Positions 1-9,016 of a stretch of DNA of 64,000 bases are shown piece by piece (positions within the stretch are counted from its first letter, which is position 1; each line of letters opens with the position of its first letter). The stretch covers positions 372,001 through 436,000 of the forward strand of contig DAJPHG010000001.1 of NCBI GenBank assembly GCA_025992315.1, written 5' to 3'. The notes under the pieces are model-generated. The model did no database searches and had not been told where the DNA came from. It worked only from the letters and a program-made list of their open reading frames with translations. The translations under genes and the position numbers were made by a program. Source of the stretch: HGM10766 sp900757295 (GTDB lineage: Bacteria; Bacillota_I; Bacilli_A; RF39; UBA660).

Positions 1-872
1 TTGGCGATATTCCCACAGCAAAGATTCAGAAGCTTATTAATTTATTAGAAGAAAATGATATAAATGGCTTAAATCAAATGCTTGATGAATTTAAAAACTC
101 TAGTATTGATTGTAAAGTACTAATAAATAAATTGATTATTCATCTAAAAAATCGAGCAATTGATATTAAATTGGGAAATATTAATGAAAACAGATTATCG
201 TTTGATGATGTTAAAAATTTGATTTTAGATTTAGTAAATAATGTTTTTATAAATGTTAGTATTGACCCATATATAATTGTTCAAATGATTTTATTAGAAT
301 ATATGGGGAAAAAGGCACAAAAAAATTATTTCCCGGGAAATAAAGAAGAGAAAGTTATTTCCCAGGAAATAAAAACAGAAAAAGATGAATCTGTTAGTAT
401 TCAAAATGCAGATAATGAAATACAAAAAGTAAAAAAAATACGCATTAACAATTGTTTTGTGGGTGCAAACAAAAACGATTTGGCTAAAGTAAAATCATTT
501 TATCAACATTTTATCAACAGCTGTAATATTAGTGACAAAAATTTGTATATGTTATTATGCGATACTTCAGTTGTTGCTGCATCTGATAAATACTTTATTA
601 TTCAGGCTTTATCTATTAGTACAGCAGGATTGATAAATAATCAATTGAGTAAAATAGAAAAATTGATTTTACAAGAAGAAAATGTAAATTACAAGTTTAT
701 TGCGTTAAGTAAAGAAGAATGGCAATTTGCTAAAAATGAATATATTCATAATAAAAATAATAATATTAATTATGAATATAAAGATGAAATAGTATTAGAA
801 GAAAAACAAGAAGAAAACATTGATAGTATCGTAAATGATGTTTTTAATAATATTAAAGTAGAAATGGAATAG
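1..872 (+). CDS. dnaX: DNA polymerase III subunit gamma/tau, C-terminal part (runs off left edge)
   Basis: This is the C-terminal part of the clamp-loader subunit that joins the polymerase core, clamp loader and helicase at the fork. The reading frame (codons starting at base 3) is open from the window edge, so the start lies outside. The first visible residues, GDIPTAKIQKLINLLEEN, fit the helical region after the ATPase. A lysine- and glutamate-rich linker follows, then a globular tail near the end. The assignment rests mostly on context: ybaB, recR, bofA and holB follow directly, as in Bacillus. The linker encodes two Noc-type palindromes (328-341 and 357-370). Its TAG stop overlaps the ybaB Shine-Dalgarno. 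The identity is secure by synteny, less so by motif. Confidence 0.85.
   Translation, partial: GDIPTAKIQKLINLLEENDINGLNQMLDEFKNSSIDCKVLINKLIIHLKNRAIDIKLGNINENRLSFDDVKNLILDLVNNVFINVSIDPYIIVQMILLEYMGKKAQKNYFPGNKEEKVISQEIKTEKDESVSIQNADNEIQKVKKIRINNCFVGANKNDLAKVKSFYQHFINSCNISDKNLYMLLCDTSVVAASDKYFIIQALSISTAGLINNQLSKIEKLILQEENVNYKFIALSKEEWQFAKNEYIHNKNNNINYEYKDEIVLEEKQEENIDSIVNDVFNNIKVEME
328..341. promoter_or_regulatory. Noc nucleoid-occlusion binding site (perfect), inside dnaX
   Basis: The 14-bp palindrome ATTTCCCGGGAAAT is identical to the consensus described for Noc in Bacillus subtilis. It lies in the dnaX linker, where sequence constraint on the protein is probably low. It has no T-tract and is embedded in coding sequence, so it is not a terminator. 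Noc itself is not in this window; its presence is inferred. Confidence 0.7.
357..370. promoter_or_regulatory. Noc binding site (one mismatch), inside dnaX
   Basis: ATTTCCCAGGAAAT is a one-base variant of the Noc consensus. It starts 29 bp after the perfect copy at 328. The close pairing suggests a small cluster from which Noc could spread. Confidence 0.6.
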
Positions 873-881
873 GTGATAAAA

Positions 882-1181
882 ATGAATATGCAAGCATTAA
901 TGCAACAAGCTCAAAGAATGCAAAAAGATTTAATGAAGAAGAAAGATGAAATAGGTAAAAAAGAATTTGTTGGAAAATCTGAATTAGTAGAAGTTGTTTT
1001 TAATGGAAATAAGGAATTAATATCTATTAATATAAAAAAAGATCATTCATTAGAAGTTGAAGATATAGAAATACTAGAAGATATGATAAAAATAGCTGTT
1101 AAAGATGCATTAAATAAAGTTGATAAGGAAATAAATGAAAAAATGGGCGCAGCGGCAGGACCATTGAGTGGTTTGATCTAA
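882..1181 (+). CDS. ybaB: YbaB/EbfC family nucleoid-associated protein
   Basis: A small DNA-binding protein of 99 residues that sits between dnaX and recR in most bacteria and coats DNA as a dimer. The N-terminal helix is rich in Met, Gln and Lys (MNMQALMQQAQRMQKDLMKK), and the C-terminus has the usual small-residue segment GAAAGPLSGL. I place the start at ATG 882, because AGGTGA at 871-876 is well spaced for it; an in-frame GTG at 873 sits inside that ribosome site. The stop overlaps the recR ATG by one base, so translation is probably coupled. Confidence 0.93.
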   Translation: MNMQALMQQAQRMQKDLMKKKDEIGKKEFVGKSELVEVVFNGNKELISINIKKDHSLEVEDIEILEDMIKIAVKDALNKVDKEINEKMGAAAGPLSGLI

Positions 1182-1786
1182 TGATTTATCCTAAAGAATT
1201 AAATTTAGCTATTGAAAGTTTTAAGAAAATTCCAGGTATTGGCGAAAAAAGTGCTGAAAGACAAGTATTATCAATTTTACGTATGTCTAGTGATGATGTG
1301 GAGCAATTTGCTAATAGTCTTATAGATGCTAAAACTAAATTACATCCATGTGAAATCTGCGGGCATTTAACAAGTAATGAAGTTTGTGAAATTTGTGGAG
1401 ATGAATCTAGAAATAAAAATGTTATTTGTGTACTAGAAGATTTTAAAAGTGTTTTTGCTTTTGAAAAATCTGGTAATTATGATGGAACCTATCATGTTTT
1501 AAATGGGTTAATATCACCTATAGATGGTGTAGGACCTGAAGATATTAATATTTCTAGCTTAATAAAAAGAATAGAAAATCTAGAAAATTGTGAATTAATA
1601 TTAGCTTTAAAATCTAGTGTCGAAGGTGAAGCTACAACAATGTTTATTTCTAAAATATTTCAAGATAAAAATGTCTCAATTTCACGTTTACCATATGGCA
1701 TACCAATGGGAGCAGAAATTGATTATTTAGATCCAATTTCACTTGATAAGGCAATGAGTGATAGAAAAATCATCTCAAGAAATTAA
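1181..1786 (+). CDS. recR: Recombination mediator protein RecR
   Basis: RecR works with RecO and RecF to load RecA on gapped DNA. The 201-residue protein has the N-terminal helix-hairpin-helix (FKKIPGIGEKSA), a four-cysteine zinc finger at C57, C60, C69 and C72, and a Toprim domain beginning near residue 81 with VICVLED. All parts are intact and the length is normal. The start ATG overlaps the ybaB stop. A Noc-type palindrome lies just after its stop codon. Confidence 0.97.
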   Translation: MIYPKELNLAIESFKKIPGIGEKSAERQVLSILRMSSDDVEQFANSLIDAKTKLHPCEICGHLTSNEVCEICGDESRNKNVICVLEDFKSVFAFEKSGNYDGTYHVLNGLISPIDGVGPEDINISSLIKRIENLENCELILALKSSVEGEATTMFISKIFQDKNVSISRLPYGIPMGAEIDYLDPISLDKAMSDRKIISRN

Positions 1787-1792
1787 GTTAAT

Positions 1793-1806
1793 ATTTCCCG
1801 GGAAAT
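1793..1806. promoter_or_regulatory. Noc binding site (perfect), recR-bofA spacer
   Basis: A second perfect ATTTCCCGGGAAAT, seven bases after the recR stop codon. It is followed by AAA rather than a run of T, so a terminator reading is unlikely on the + strand. Together with the two sites in dnaX it makes three Noc-type sites within 1.5 kb. Confidence 0.68.
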
Positions 1807-1856
1807 AAAATGTAATAAATATATATGAATTTCATATAGTTTATTGAGGAGACAAA

Positions 1857-2045
1857 ATGATAAAGAAACTTGCAATTGTTATTAGAAAAGTTTGTACTTC
1901 AATATTTATCTTATATGGATTAAACTTTATATTAAATTCTATTAATATTGTTATACCAATTAATGTGATATCGATATTAGTAGTTACATTGTTAGGATTT
2001 CCTGGATTATTTTCATTGATATTAATGTTTTTAATAATAAAGTAA
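1857..2045 (+). CDS. bofA: BofA-like pro-sigma-K processing inhibitor
   Basis: This 62-residue protein is almost wholly hydrophobic, with two membrane segments (about residues 14-33 and 36-60). The second holds the family signature region around IPINVISILVVTLLGFPGL. In Bacillus, BofA holds the SpoIVFB protease inactive in the outer forespore membrane until the forespore signals, and the gene lies directly after recR, as here. A GAGGAG ribosome site precedes the ATG. The protein is shorter than the Bacillus one at its N-terminus. Assignment rests on motif plus synteny. Confidence 0.8.
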   Translation: MIKKLAIVIRKVCTSIFILYGLNFILNSINIVIPINVISILVVTLLGFPGLFSLILMFLIIK

Positions 2046-2057
2046 GAGGTATTTAAT

Positions 2058-2897
2058 ATGATAGTAAATCCTAAAATTAACAATTTAGTTAATAGTTATC
2101 ATGAGAATAAATTTTCCCATGCTTTTTTGTTTGTAACAAATGATATTGATAGATGTAGAAATGATGTTTTAGAATTGATAAAAGTTATTAGTTGTCCTAG
2201 TTCTTATAGTGATGACTGTAAAACTTGCAATTTATGTTATCAAATTGATAAAGGTTCCTTACCTAATTTAATTCAAATTTATCCTGATGGGATGAATATA
2301 AAGAAAGAACAAATACTAAATATTGAAGAACATTTTTCAGCTAAGCCTATTTATTTAAAAAACAATATATATATTATCAACAATGCTGATAAATTAAATA
2401 AAGCAGCAGCAAATACTATGTTAAAATTTTTAGAAGAACCAGAAGATAATATATTAGGATTTTTTATAACCAATAATAAAGAACAAATGTTAGATACGAT
2501 TAAAAGCAGATGTCAGATTGTTTTAGTTAATTATGGTGCTGGTGAATTATTAACTTCAGATGAAAACTTTTCCAATATAAAAGAATTGAGTCAAATATAT
2601 CTTAAGTCTTTGTTAATAGAAAAAAAAGACGGTATTATTTTAAACAAAATGGTTTTTACTGAGTCTGTTTTAGATAGAAATGAATTACATAATTGTTTAA
2701 AGTTTTGGATGATATTGTTTACTGATGCTATAAAGCAAAAAGATTTGAATGAATTTGATTTTTTATATAATATAGATATTTATAAATTAATTAATATTAA
2801 TAAAATAGTATTTAATACTTTAAAAAATGTTACTACTAATGTTAATATGGAATTGTTAATGGATGGGTTTGTTTTAGAAGTGGAGAAAATATTGTAA
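2058..2897 (+). CDS. holB: DNA polymerase III subunit delta prime
   Basis: A clamp-loader subunit of 279 residues. The N-terminal AAA+-like fold contains a cysteine cluster in the zinc module (residues about 46-60, CKTCNLCYQ), and the sensor segment TMLKFLEEPEDN is clear. As usual for delta prime, there is no functional Walker A motif. The C-terminal collar domain is divergent. GAGG precedes the ATG at a suitable distance, and the stop overlaps the ricT ATG by one base, indicating translational coupling. Confidence 0.93.
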   Translation: MIVNPKINNLVNSYHENKFSHAFLFVTNDIDRCRNDVLELIKVISCPSSYSDDCKTCNLCYQIDKGSLPNLIQIYPDGMNIKKEQILNIEEHFSAKPIYLKNNIYIINNADKLNKAAANTMLKFLEEPEDNILGFFITNNKEQMLDTIKSRCQIVLVNYGAGELLTSDENFSNIKELSQIYLKSLLIEKKDGIILNKMVFTESVLDRNELHNCLKFWMILFTDAIKQKDLNEFDFLYNIDIYKLININKIVFNTLKNVTTNVNMELLMDGFVLEVEKIL

Positions 2898-3685
2898 TGA
2901 AAGCATATGGAATAAAATTTAATTCTAGTGGAAAAATGTATATTTATATTAGCAAATTAAATATAGATGATGGCAAAGTAGTAATAGTGCCTACTGATAA
3001 AGGCGAAAACTCTGGCATAGTTGTAAAAAAAATTAATAATGTACAAAAAGATGAAAATAATTATAAACAAATAATTAGAATCGCAACAAAAAAAGATTTA
3101 AATGTTATAAGAGAAAATGAAAAGAATGCTCAGCAAGCTATAATTCAAGCTCAGAAATTAGCAATAAAACAAAAACTTTCAATGCGCATACTTTCTGCAA
3201 GTTATACATTTGATAAAAAACAGTTACAATTTAATTTTTTAGCCGATGAAAGAGTAGATTTTAGAGATTTAGCTAAAAACTTAGCTGGTATCTATAAAAC
3301 AAGAATTGAGTTAAGACAAATAGGTGTTAGAGATAAAGCAAAAGAAGTTGGTGGAATTGGTCAATGTGGTCGCTGTTTATGTTGCAATAGTTTTTTAAAT
3401 CATGTAGGTTCAATATCAATTAATACTGTAAAGAATCAAAATATTGCTATAAACCCTTCAAAAATTAATGGACAGTGTGGAAGATTATTATGTTGTCTAG
3501 CATATGAAGATGATCAGTATACTGAATGTCAAAAAAATATGCCTAAAGTAGGTGATAATGTCAAAACTGATTTTGGTTTTGGTAAAGTACTAAGTGTAGA
3601 TATTTTGAATAGAATGTATACAGTTGACATTGATGGAAATAAGAAAGAGATAAAATTAGATTGTGGAAAATGTTGTAATAAATGA
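2897..3685 (+). CDS. ricT: PSP1 domain protein RicT (YaaT)
   Basis: A 262-residue PSP1-domain protein. In Bacillus RicT joins RicA and RicF in an iron-sulfur complex that acts on RNase Y and on competence, sporulation and biofilm control. The two cysteine clusters expected to hold clusters are present: CGRCLCC near residue 155 and CGRLLCC near residue 195. It sits between holB and the tRNA methyltransferase gene, the standard position. The C-terminal part overlaps the next gene by 23 bases. Confidence 0.92.
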   Translation: MKAYGIKFNSSGKMYIYISKLNIDDGKVVIVPTDKGENSGIVVKKINNVQKDENNYKQIIRIATKKDLNVIRENEKNAQQAIIQAQKLAIKQKLSMRILSASYTFDKKQLQFNFLADERVDFRDLAKNLAGIYKTRIELRQIGVRDKAKEVGGIGQCGRCLCCNSFLNHVGSISINTVKNQNIAINPSKINGQCGRLLCCLAYEDDQYTECQKNMPKVGDNVKTDFGFGKVLSVDILNRMYTVDIDGNKKEIKLDCGKCCNK

Positions 3686-4376
3686 TGTTTTAGATTATGG
3701 AATAAAAATATATCAAGATAATACTTGTTTTAAGTTTTCCTTAGATTCTGTTTTACTTGCTGAATTTATAGAAGTTAAAAGTAGTAAATTAAATATACTT
3801 GATTTATGTACAGGAAATTGTGTAATACCTTTAATATTAGCAAATAAATATTCAAATAATATAGTAGCTGTAGAATTGCAACAAAAAATATTTAATTTAG
3901 CTAAAAATTCAGTTGATCTAAATAAAATGTCTAAGCAAATTAAAATAATAAATGATAATGCAATAAATATAGATAAATATTATAAAGCAGAATATTTCGA
4001 TATAGTTTCTTGTAATCCACCATATTTTAAAATGCATCAAAAATCAATAATAAATTTGAATGATTATAAGTCAATTGCAAGACATGAATTAAAAATTAAT
4101 TTAGAAGAAATAATATCTACTGCTTCACGAATGTTAAAAAATAAAGGATATTTTTATTTAGTTCATAGAACTGAGCGATTAGAAGAAATTATTTATACTT
4201 TGAACAAATATAATCTTCGTATTAAAAATATTCAATTTGTTTATACTAAAGATAATGATAATTCTTCTTTAGTTTTAATAAAAGCTTTAAAAAATGGTAA
4301 TTTTGGTTTGAAAGTAAACCCACCTATTTTTATAAATAGATATAATAGTTATAAAAATATATTTAAGGAGGATTAA
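3663..4376 (+). CDS. trmN6: tRNA1(Val) (adenine37-N6)-methyltransferase (YabB/TrmN6 family)
   Basis: A class I SAM-dependent methyltransferase of 237 residues. The SAM-binding loop is seen at LDLCTGNCVIPL and the amino-methylating motif NPPY in SCNPPYFK. The family modifies A37 of tRNA-Val or acts on a related substrate; the exact tRNA is inferred from the family. The start is taken as GTG 3663, inside the end of ricT, because the family N-terminus (DYGIKIYQ...FKFSLDSVLLAEF) needs the residues that follow. No strong ribosome site is visible, so translation may depend on ricT. Confidence 0.88.
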   Translation: MENVVINDVLDYGIKIYQDNTCFKFSLDSVLLAEFIEVKSSKLNILDLCTGNCVIPLILANKYSNNIVAVELQQKIFNLAKNSVDLNKMSKQIKIINDNAINIDKYYKAEYFDIVSCNPPYFKMHQKSIINLNDYKSIARHELKINLEEIISTASRMLKNKGYFYLVHRTERLEEIIYTLNKYNLRIKNIQFVYTKDNDNSSLVLIKALKNGNFGLKVNPPIFINRYNSYKNIFKED

Positions 4377-4377
4377 A

Positions 4378-4941
4378 ATGAAATTAATTGTTGGTTTGGG
4401 AAATCCAGGAAAAGAATATGAATATACTAGGCATAATATTGGGTTTATGGTTTTAGATACATATTTAGGTAATGTTAAATGGAAAACTAAAAATAATGCC
4501 TTATATTATGAGAAAAGTATAAATAATGAAAAATATATTTTTATTAAACCATTAACTTTTATGAATTTGTCTGGAGAAGCAGTTATAAAATATGTTAACT
4601 ATTATAATGTAGATATTAAAGATGTTTTAGTAATTCATGATGATTTAGATTTACCTATAGGTAGTTTTAGATTAAAAGAAAATAGTAGTTCTGGTGGACA
4701 TAATGGAATTAAATCAATAATAAATTGTTTACATTCTAATAGTTTTAGACGTTTAAAGATAGGTGTATCTAATAATAAAAATATTGATACTAAAGATTAT
4801 GTTTTAGGAAAATTTTCTAAATCTGATATAGAAAGTTTAAAATCTATAATTAATCAGTGTGCTAATATAATTGAAGAATTTAGTGAAAAATCATTTTTAG
4901 ATTTAATGAGTCAATATAATAAGAGAGTGCATAATGAATGA
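4378..4941 (+). CDS. pth: Peptidyl-tRNA hydrolase
   Basis: A 187-residue enzyme that frees tRNA from stalled peptidyl-tRNA. The hallmark N-terminus GLGNPGKEYEYTRHNIGF carries the catalytic His19, and VIHDDLDLPIG holds the conserved aspartates. GGHNGIKSI is also conserved. AAGGAGG directly upstream gives a strong start. The gene overlaps mfd by 8 bases. Confidence 0.97.
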   Translation: MKLIVGLGNPGKEYEYTRHNIGFMVLDTYLGNVKWKTKNNALYYEKSINNEKYIFIKPLTFMNLSGEAVIKYVNYYNVDIKDVLVIHDDLDLPIGSFRLKENSSSGGHNGIKSIINCLHSNSFRRLKIGVSNNKNIDTKDYVLGKFSKSDIESLKSIINQCANIIEEFSEKSFLDLMSQYNKRVHNE

Positions 4942-7900
4942 TTTAATAAAAAATATTAATTTAGAAAATAATATTTGTATTACTGGTTTAACTTTTGAGT
5001 TAAATATTTTTTACGTTTTAGAAAAATTTAGATTGAGTACTGAAAATGTTTTAGTAGTTACTAATTCATTATATGAAGCTAATCAAATTTATAATAATTT
5101 GTTAACTTATACATCTGATGTTCTTTTATTTCCGATGGATGATTTTTTAACTAGTGTAGCACTAGCTATTTCACCAGATTTAAAAATGAAACGTCTAGAA
5201 ACTATTCAATCATTAAATAGCAACAGTAAAAAAATAGTAATAACTAATTTAATGGGCTATTTAAAATATTTACCAAAAAAAGATGAAGCAAATAATTATA
5301 TTAATAAAATTATAGTTAATGATAAAATTAAAAGAGAAGATATAATTGAAACTTTAGAAAAATTAGGTTATAAAAGAGAATCGTTAGTAACTTCTACAGG
5401 TGAATATGCTGTAAGAGGATATATTATAGATGTATTTATTATAGATGCAGAACACCCATATCGAATTGAAATGTTTGGAGATGAAATTGATAACATTAGA
5501 ATATTTAATGAGAACACTCAAATTTCAATTACTAAGATAAATGAAATTAGTTTATATCCATTTTCAGAGTTGGAAACTGAAGATAAGGTTTCTTTATATG
5601 AGTATATGAATAATCCATTAGTAATATATTACAATTTTGATCAAATAAAAGCCGGCTATAAAAAGCTGACACAAGAAATATTTGATTACAATATCTCTAT
5701 GAATCAAGATTCTAATAAAAAATATATGTTTAATATGGATCAAATAACTGTTAAAAATTCAAACTATATTGGTGATTTTAATTCTTCATGTAATTTGCCA
5801 AACTTTTCTTATAAAAGCAATGAATTAGAAAATTTTAATAGTAATTTTGAATTGTTGAAAAATTATGTTTTAAAAGAGATAAGTAAGAAACAAATTGTTA
5901 TTTTTTGCTTATCAAGAAAAGAACAAATAAAAAAAATAAATGAATTATTGAATAATGTTAAAAGTATAAATAAAATAGAAAATTTAACATCTGGAATATA
6001 TATTTTAAATAATCAAATTAATAAAGGTTTTTGCTTTTTAAATTATACGATAATTAGTGAGTATGATATCGAGAATATTGCTCATGCTAAAATAAAGTAT
6101 AAAAATAATTATAAGCTAGGTAAAAAAATATCAAGTTTTAATGATATTACTCAAGGCGATTATGTTGTTCATAGCGCACATGGTATTGGTGTTTATAATG
6201 GAGTAGTTACTTTAATCCAAATGGGCTTACAAAAAGATTATATTCAAATAAATTATGCCGGTAATGATAAAGTATATATACCTGTTGAAAAAATTAGTTC
6301 TATATATAAATATGCTAATAAAAATGACGCTAATCCTAAAATAAATAAATTGAATTCAACTACATGGGAAAAAACAAAACGCAATTTAAGGAAACGAATT
6401 AATGACATCTCACAACAATTAATTTTATTATACGCTCAAAGAAAACAAACTAAAAATACTAAGTATAAAGATTATGAAGAAGAGATTATATTTGCTAATA
6501 ATTTTAATTATAATGAAACATCAGATCAATTGAAAGCAATAAATAATATTAATGATGATTTAAGATCGGATAATCCTATGGATAGATTATTATGTGGAGA
6601 TGTTGGTTATGGTAAAACTGAGGTAGCATTTAGAGGAATGTTTAAAACTGTAATGAACGGTTATCAAGTTTTATATTTATGCCCAACTACAATCTTATCA
6701 AATCAGCAATATAAAAATGCATTAGAGAGATTTAAAAATTTTGGAGTGAATATTGGATTATTGAATCGATTTACTTCTAAAAAAGAGGAAAAAAGAATTA
6801 TTTCAGCTTTAAAAGAAGGTCGAATTGATATTGTTTTTGGTACTCACCGTTTACTTAGTAGTGATGTAATTTGTAAAAATTTAGGATTATTGGTAATTGA
6901 TGAAGAACAAAGATTTGGTGTTACTCATAAGGAAAAAATTAAAGACATGAAAAAAGATGTTAATGTTTTAACTTTGTCAGCAACACCAATCCCAAGAACT
7001 TTAAAATTATCATTATCTGGTTTAAGAGATTTATCAATTATAGATACTCCGCCGGTTAATAGATATCCAATTCAAACTTATGTTGTTGCAGAAAATGATG
7101 TTTTGATACAGGATGCTATATACAAAGAGCTTTCTAGACATGGTCAAGTTTTCATTTTATATAATAAAGTAGCTAGTATCGAAAATGAAATGAACAAATT
7201 AAAAAGATTGGTACCAGAAGCTAGAATTACATTTGCTCATGGACAAATGAAAAAAGAAGAATTAGAAAATATAATGGAATCATTTATTAATTATGAATTT
7301 GATATTTTGTTATGTACGACAATTATTGAAACAGGAATTGATATCCCAAATGCTAATACTTTAATTATTATTGATGCAGATCACTTTGGGTTATCACAGT
7401 TATATCAAATACGTGGTCGAGTAGGTAGAAGTGATAAAATAGCATATGCATATTTTATGTACAATAAATCTAAAGTTTTAAATGATATGGCAGTAAAGCG
7501 TTTACAAGCAATAAAAGAGTTTACTGAACTTGGTAGTGGATATAAAATAGCAATGCGAGATTTAGCTATTCGTGGTGCTGGAGATATCTTAGGTAGTGAA
7601 CAAGCTGGTTTTGTTGATACTGTAGGTATTGACTTGTTTATGAAAATGATTGAAGAAGAAATTGATAAAATAAATGGCAAAGAAGTAAAAGAAGATGAAG
7701 AGAAAACTGCTTTGATTAATGTTGATACTCATATTGATGATGCTTATGTTAGCGACGAAAATATTAAGATTGAAATTCATAAAATGATAAATGAAATTGA
7801 TAGTTTAGAAAAACTTAAAAAAGTAAAATTTGAACTTGAAGATAGATTTGGAAAAATTAATGAAAAAATTGAAATATATATGTATGAAGAATGGTTTGAA

Positions 7901-8155
7901 AAATTAGCGATAAAACTTAATATTACTACAGTAAGACAAAATAGTAGAGAAGTTGAGATTGAGATACCAGAAAAAATATCTAATCAACTTAATGGAGATA
8001 AATTATTCTTAACAGTATACAATATTAATCCTAGATTTGCATTAAGATATTTTAATAAGAAGATATATATAAAATTGGTTTTAAATAAAAATGACAAACA
8101 TTTTATTTATTATTTAGTTAATGTTTTAGATTTTATTAATTCTGAAATAGCTTAA
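4934..8155 (+). CDS. mfd: Transcription-repair coupling factor Mfd
   Basis: Mfd is a DNA translocase that removes stalled RNA polymerase and recruits UvrA. The 1073-residue protein has all expected parts in order: a UvrB-like N-terminal region, the RNA-polymerase-interacting CarD-like domain (from about residue 409, GDYVVHSAHGIGVYNG), Walker A near residue 556 (GDVGYGKTE), the DEEQ helicase box near 656 and a C-terminal TRCF domain. Nothing is missing. The start overlaps pth, and a hairpin terminator includes its stop codon. Confidence 0.98.
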   Translation: MNDLIKNINLENNICITGLTFELNIFYVLEKFRLSTENVLVVTNSLYEANQIYNNLLTYTSDVLLFPMDDFLTSVALAISPDLKMKRLETIQSLNSNSKKIVITNLMGYLKYLPKKDEANNYINKIIVNDKIKREDIIETLEKLGYKRESLVTSTGEYAVRGYIIDVFIIDAEHPYRIEMFGDEIDNIRIFNENTQISITKINEISLYPFSELETEDKVSLYEYMNNPLVIYYNFDQIKAGYKKLTQEIFDYNISMNQDSNKKYMFNMDQITVKNSNYIGDFNSSCNLPNFSYKSNELENFNSNFELLKNYVLKEISKKQIVIFCLSRKEQIKKINELLNNVKSINKIENLTSGIYILNNQINKGFCFLNYTIISEYDIENIAHAKIKYKNNYKLGKKISSFNDITQGDYVVHSAHGIGVYNGVVTLIQMGLQKDYIQINYAGNDKVYIPVEKISSIYKYANKNDANPKINKLNSTTWEKTKRNLRKRINDISQQLILLYAQRKQTKNTKYKDYEEEIIFANNFNYNETSDQLKAINNINDDLRSDNPMDRLLCGDVGYGKTEVAFRGMFKTVMNGYQVLYLCPTTILSNQQYKNALERFKNFGVNIGLLNRFTSKKEEKRIISALKEGRIDIVFGTHRLLSSDVICKNLGLLVIDEEQRFGVTHKEKIKDMKKDVNVLTLSATPIPRTLKLSLSGLRDLSIIDTPPVNRYPIQTYVVAENDVLIQDAIYKELSRHGQVFILYNKVASIENEMNKLKRLVPEARITFAHGQMKKEELENIMESFINYEFDILLCTTIIETGIDIPNANTLIIIDADHFGLSQLYQIRGRVGRSDKIAYAYFMYNKSKVLNDMAVKRLQAIKEFTELGSGYKIAMRDLAIRGAGDILGSEQAGFVDTVGIDLFMKMIEEEIDKINGKEVKEDEEKTALINVDTHIDDAYVSDENIKIEIHKMINEIDSLEKLKKVKFELEDRFGKINEKIEIYMYEEWFEKLAIKLNITTVRQNSREVEIEIPEKISNQLNGDKLFLTVYNINPRFALRYFNKKIYIKLVLNKNDKHFIYYLVNVLDFINSEIA

Positions 8156-8172
8156 ATCGCTATTTCTTTTTT
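8144..8172 (+). terminator. Rho-independent terminator of the dnaX-mfd block
   Basis: GAAATAGC (8144-8151) pairs perfectly with GCTATTTC (8159-8166) around a 7-base loop, followed by six T. The mfd stop codon lies in the loop region. Confidence 0.85.
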
Positions 8173-8225
8173 ATGTATTTTTTGGCAAATTTAGACAAAA
8201 ATATAAATAGAATGGAGTGAATACT

Positions 8226-8759
8226 TTGAAATCTACTGGTGTTGTAAGAAGAATAGATGATTTAGGAAGAATTGTTATACCTAAAGAGATTAGAAGAAAT
8301 CTAAAAATTAGAGATGGCGAGTTAATGGAAATTTTTGTGGATATGGACTCAATTATTTTGAAAAAGTATTCTAAATTAGAAGATATGCTTTCTATTACTG
8401 AAAAAATTACTGAAAAGTTAGCCAATCTAAGCAATTTAAATATTATAGTTACTGATCGTGATCATATACTTTCTTGTAGCGGTAAAGAAGTATCAAATAT
8501 TAAAAATGAATTATTATCGAAAGAATTAATAGAATTAATGGATAACAGGCAATCAGTAAACACAAGCGATAGATTAAATATAAATATAACGAATACTAAT
8601 TTTTTAGAGGGTTATTTTTATATAATGCCAATGATTAGTGAAAATGATAGTATAGGTCTTATCGCGGTTTATTCAAAGCAAAAATTAAATGAAAGTGCTG
8701 AAATAATAGCTAAAATAATAGACTTCTTTTTGTGCTCACAAATTAATATAAATGAATAG
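8226..8759 (+). CDS. spoVT: Stage V sporulation protein T (AbrB-like forespore regulator)
   Basis: SpoVT tunes sigma-G-dependent transcription in the developing spore. The 177-residue protein begins with the AbrB swapped-hairpin DNA-binding domain (STGVVRRIDDLGRIVIPKEI) and ends with a GAF-like domain. I choose TTG 8226: it gives the conserved M-K-[AS]-T-G N-terminus and GGAG at 8214-8217 is 8 bases upstream. An in-frame GTG at 8217 overlaps that ribosome site. It follows mfd as in Bacillus. Confidence 0.95.
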   Translation: MKSTGVVRRIDDLGRIVIPKEIRRNLKIRDGELMEIFVDMDSIILKKYSKLEDMLSITEKITEKLANLSNLNIIVTDRDHILSCSGKEVSNIKNELLSKELIELMDNRQSVNTSDRLNINITNTNFLEGYFYIMPMISENDSIGLIAVYSKQKLNESAEIIAKIIDFFLCSQININE

Positions 8760-8765
8760 CATTTT

Positions 8766-8793
8766 AAACATCTTATTATTTAGATGTTTTTTT
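8766..8793 (+). terminator. Terminator after spoVT
   Basis: AAACATCT (8766-8773) pairs with AGATGTTT (8782-8789) across an 8-base loop and is followed by a T run. Confidence 0.85.
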
Positions 8794-8880
8794 GAAACTT
8801 TATATATTTTTGTAAATATTTGTGTTTGAGTTATATTAAAATGATGTGCTATTCTATTTTTAGAAATGAGAGTGATTTAT

Positions 8881-8970
8881 ATGGAAGAAAAATTAGAAGA
8901 ATTGAAAACTTTAACTGAAATTCTAAATAAACAAGGTATTACTCTTGAAACACCTCAAATAAAGAAATAG
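8881..8970 (+). CDS. Possible 29-residue small protein
   Basis: The frame MEEKLEELKTLTEILNKQG continues for 29 residues to a TAG stop at 8970. A purine-rich GAGAGTGA lies 6 bases before the ATG and a TATTAAAAT box stands about 40 bases upstream. The peptide is charged and mostly helical by composition, with leucines at helical spacing. It lies alone between spoVT and tatD. I recognise no family. Short length makes a chance frame possible. Confidence 0.35.
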   Translation: MEEKLEELKTLTEILNKQGITLETPQIKK

Positions 8971-9016
8971 ATAGTAATATCTTTTTTTTATGTTAAAATA
9001 TTAAAAGGTGATTTTA

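Noticed and set aside
328..370. TCCCGGGA palindromes in dnaX read as terminators or restriction-linked repeats
   Set aside because: They lie inside an open coding frame, have no T-run, and match the known Noc site; the Noc reading explains the third copy as well.
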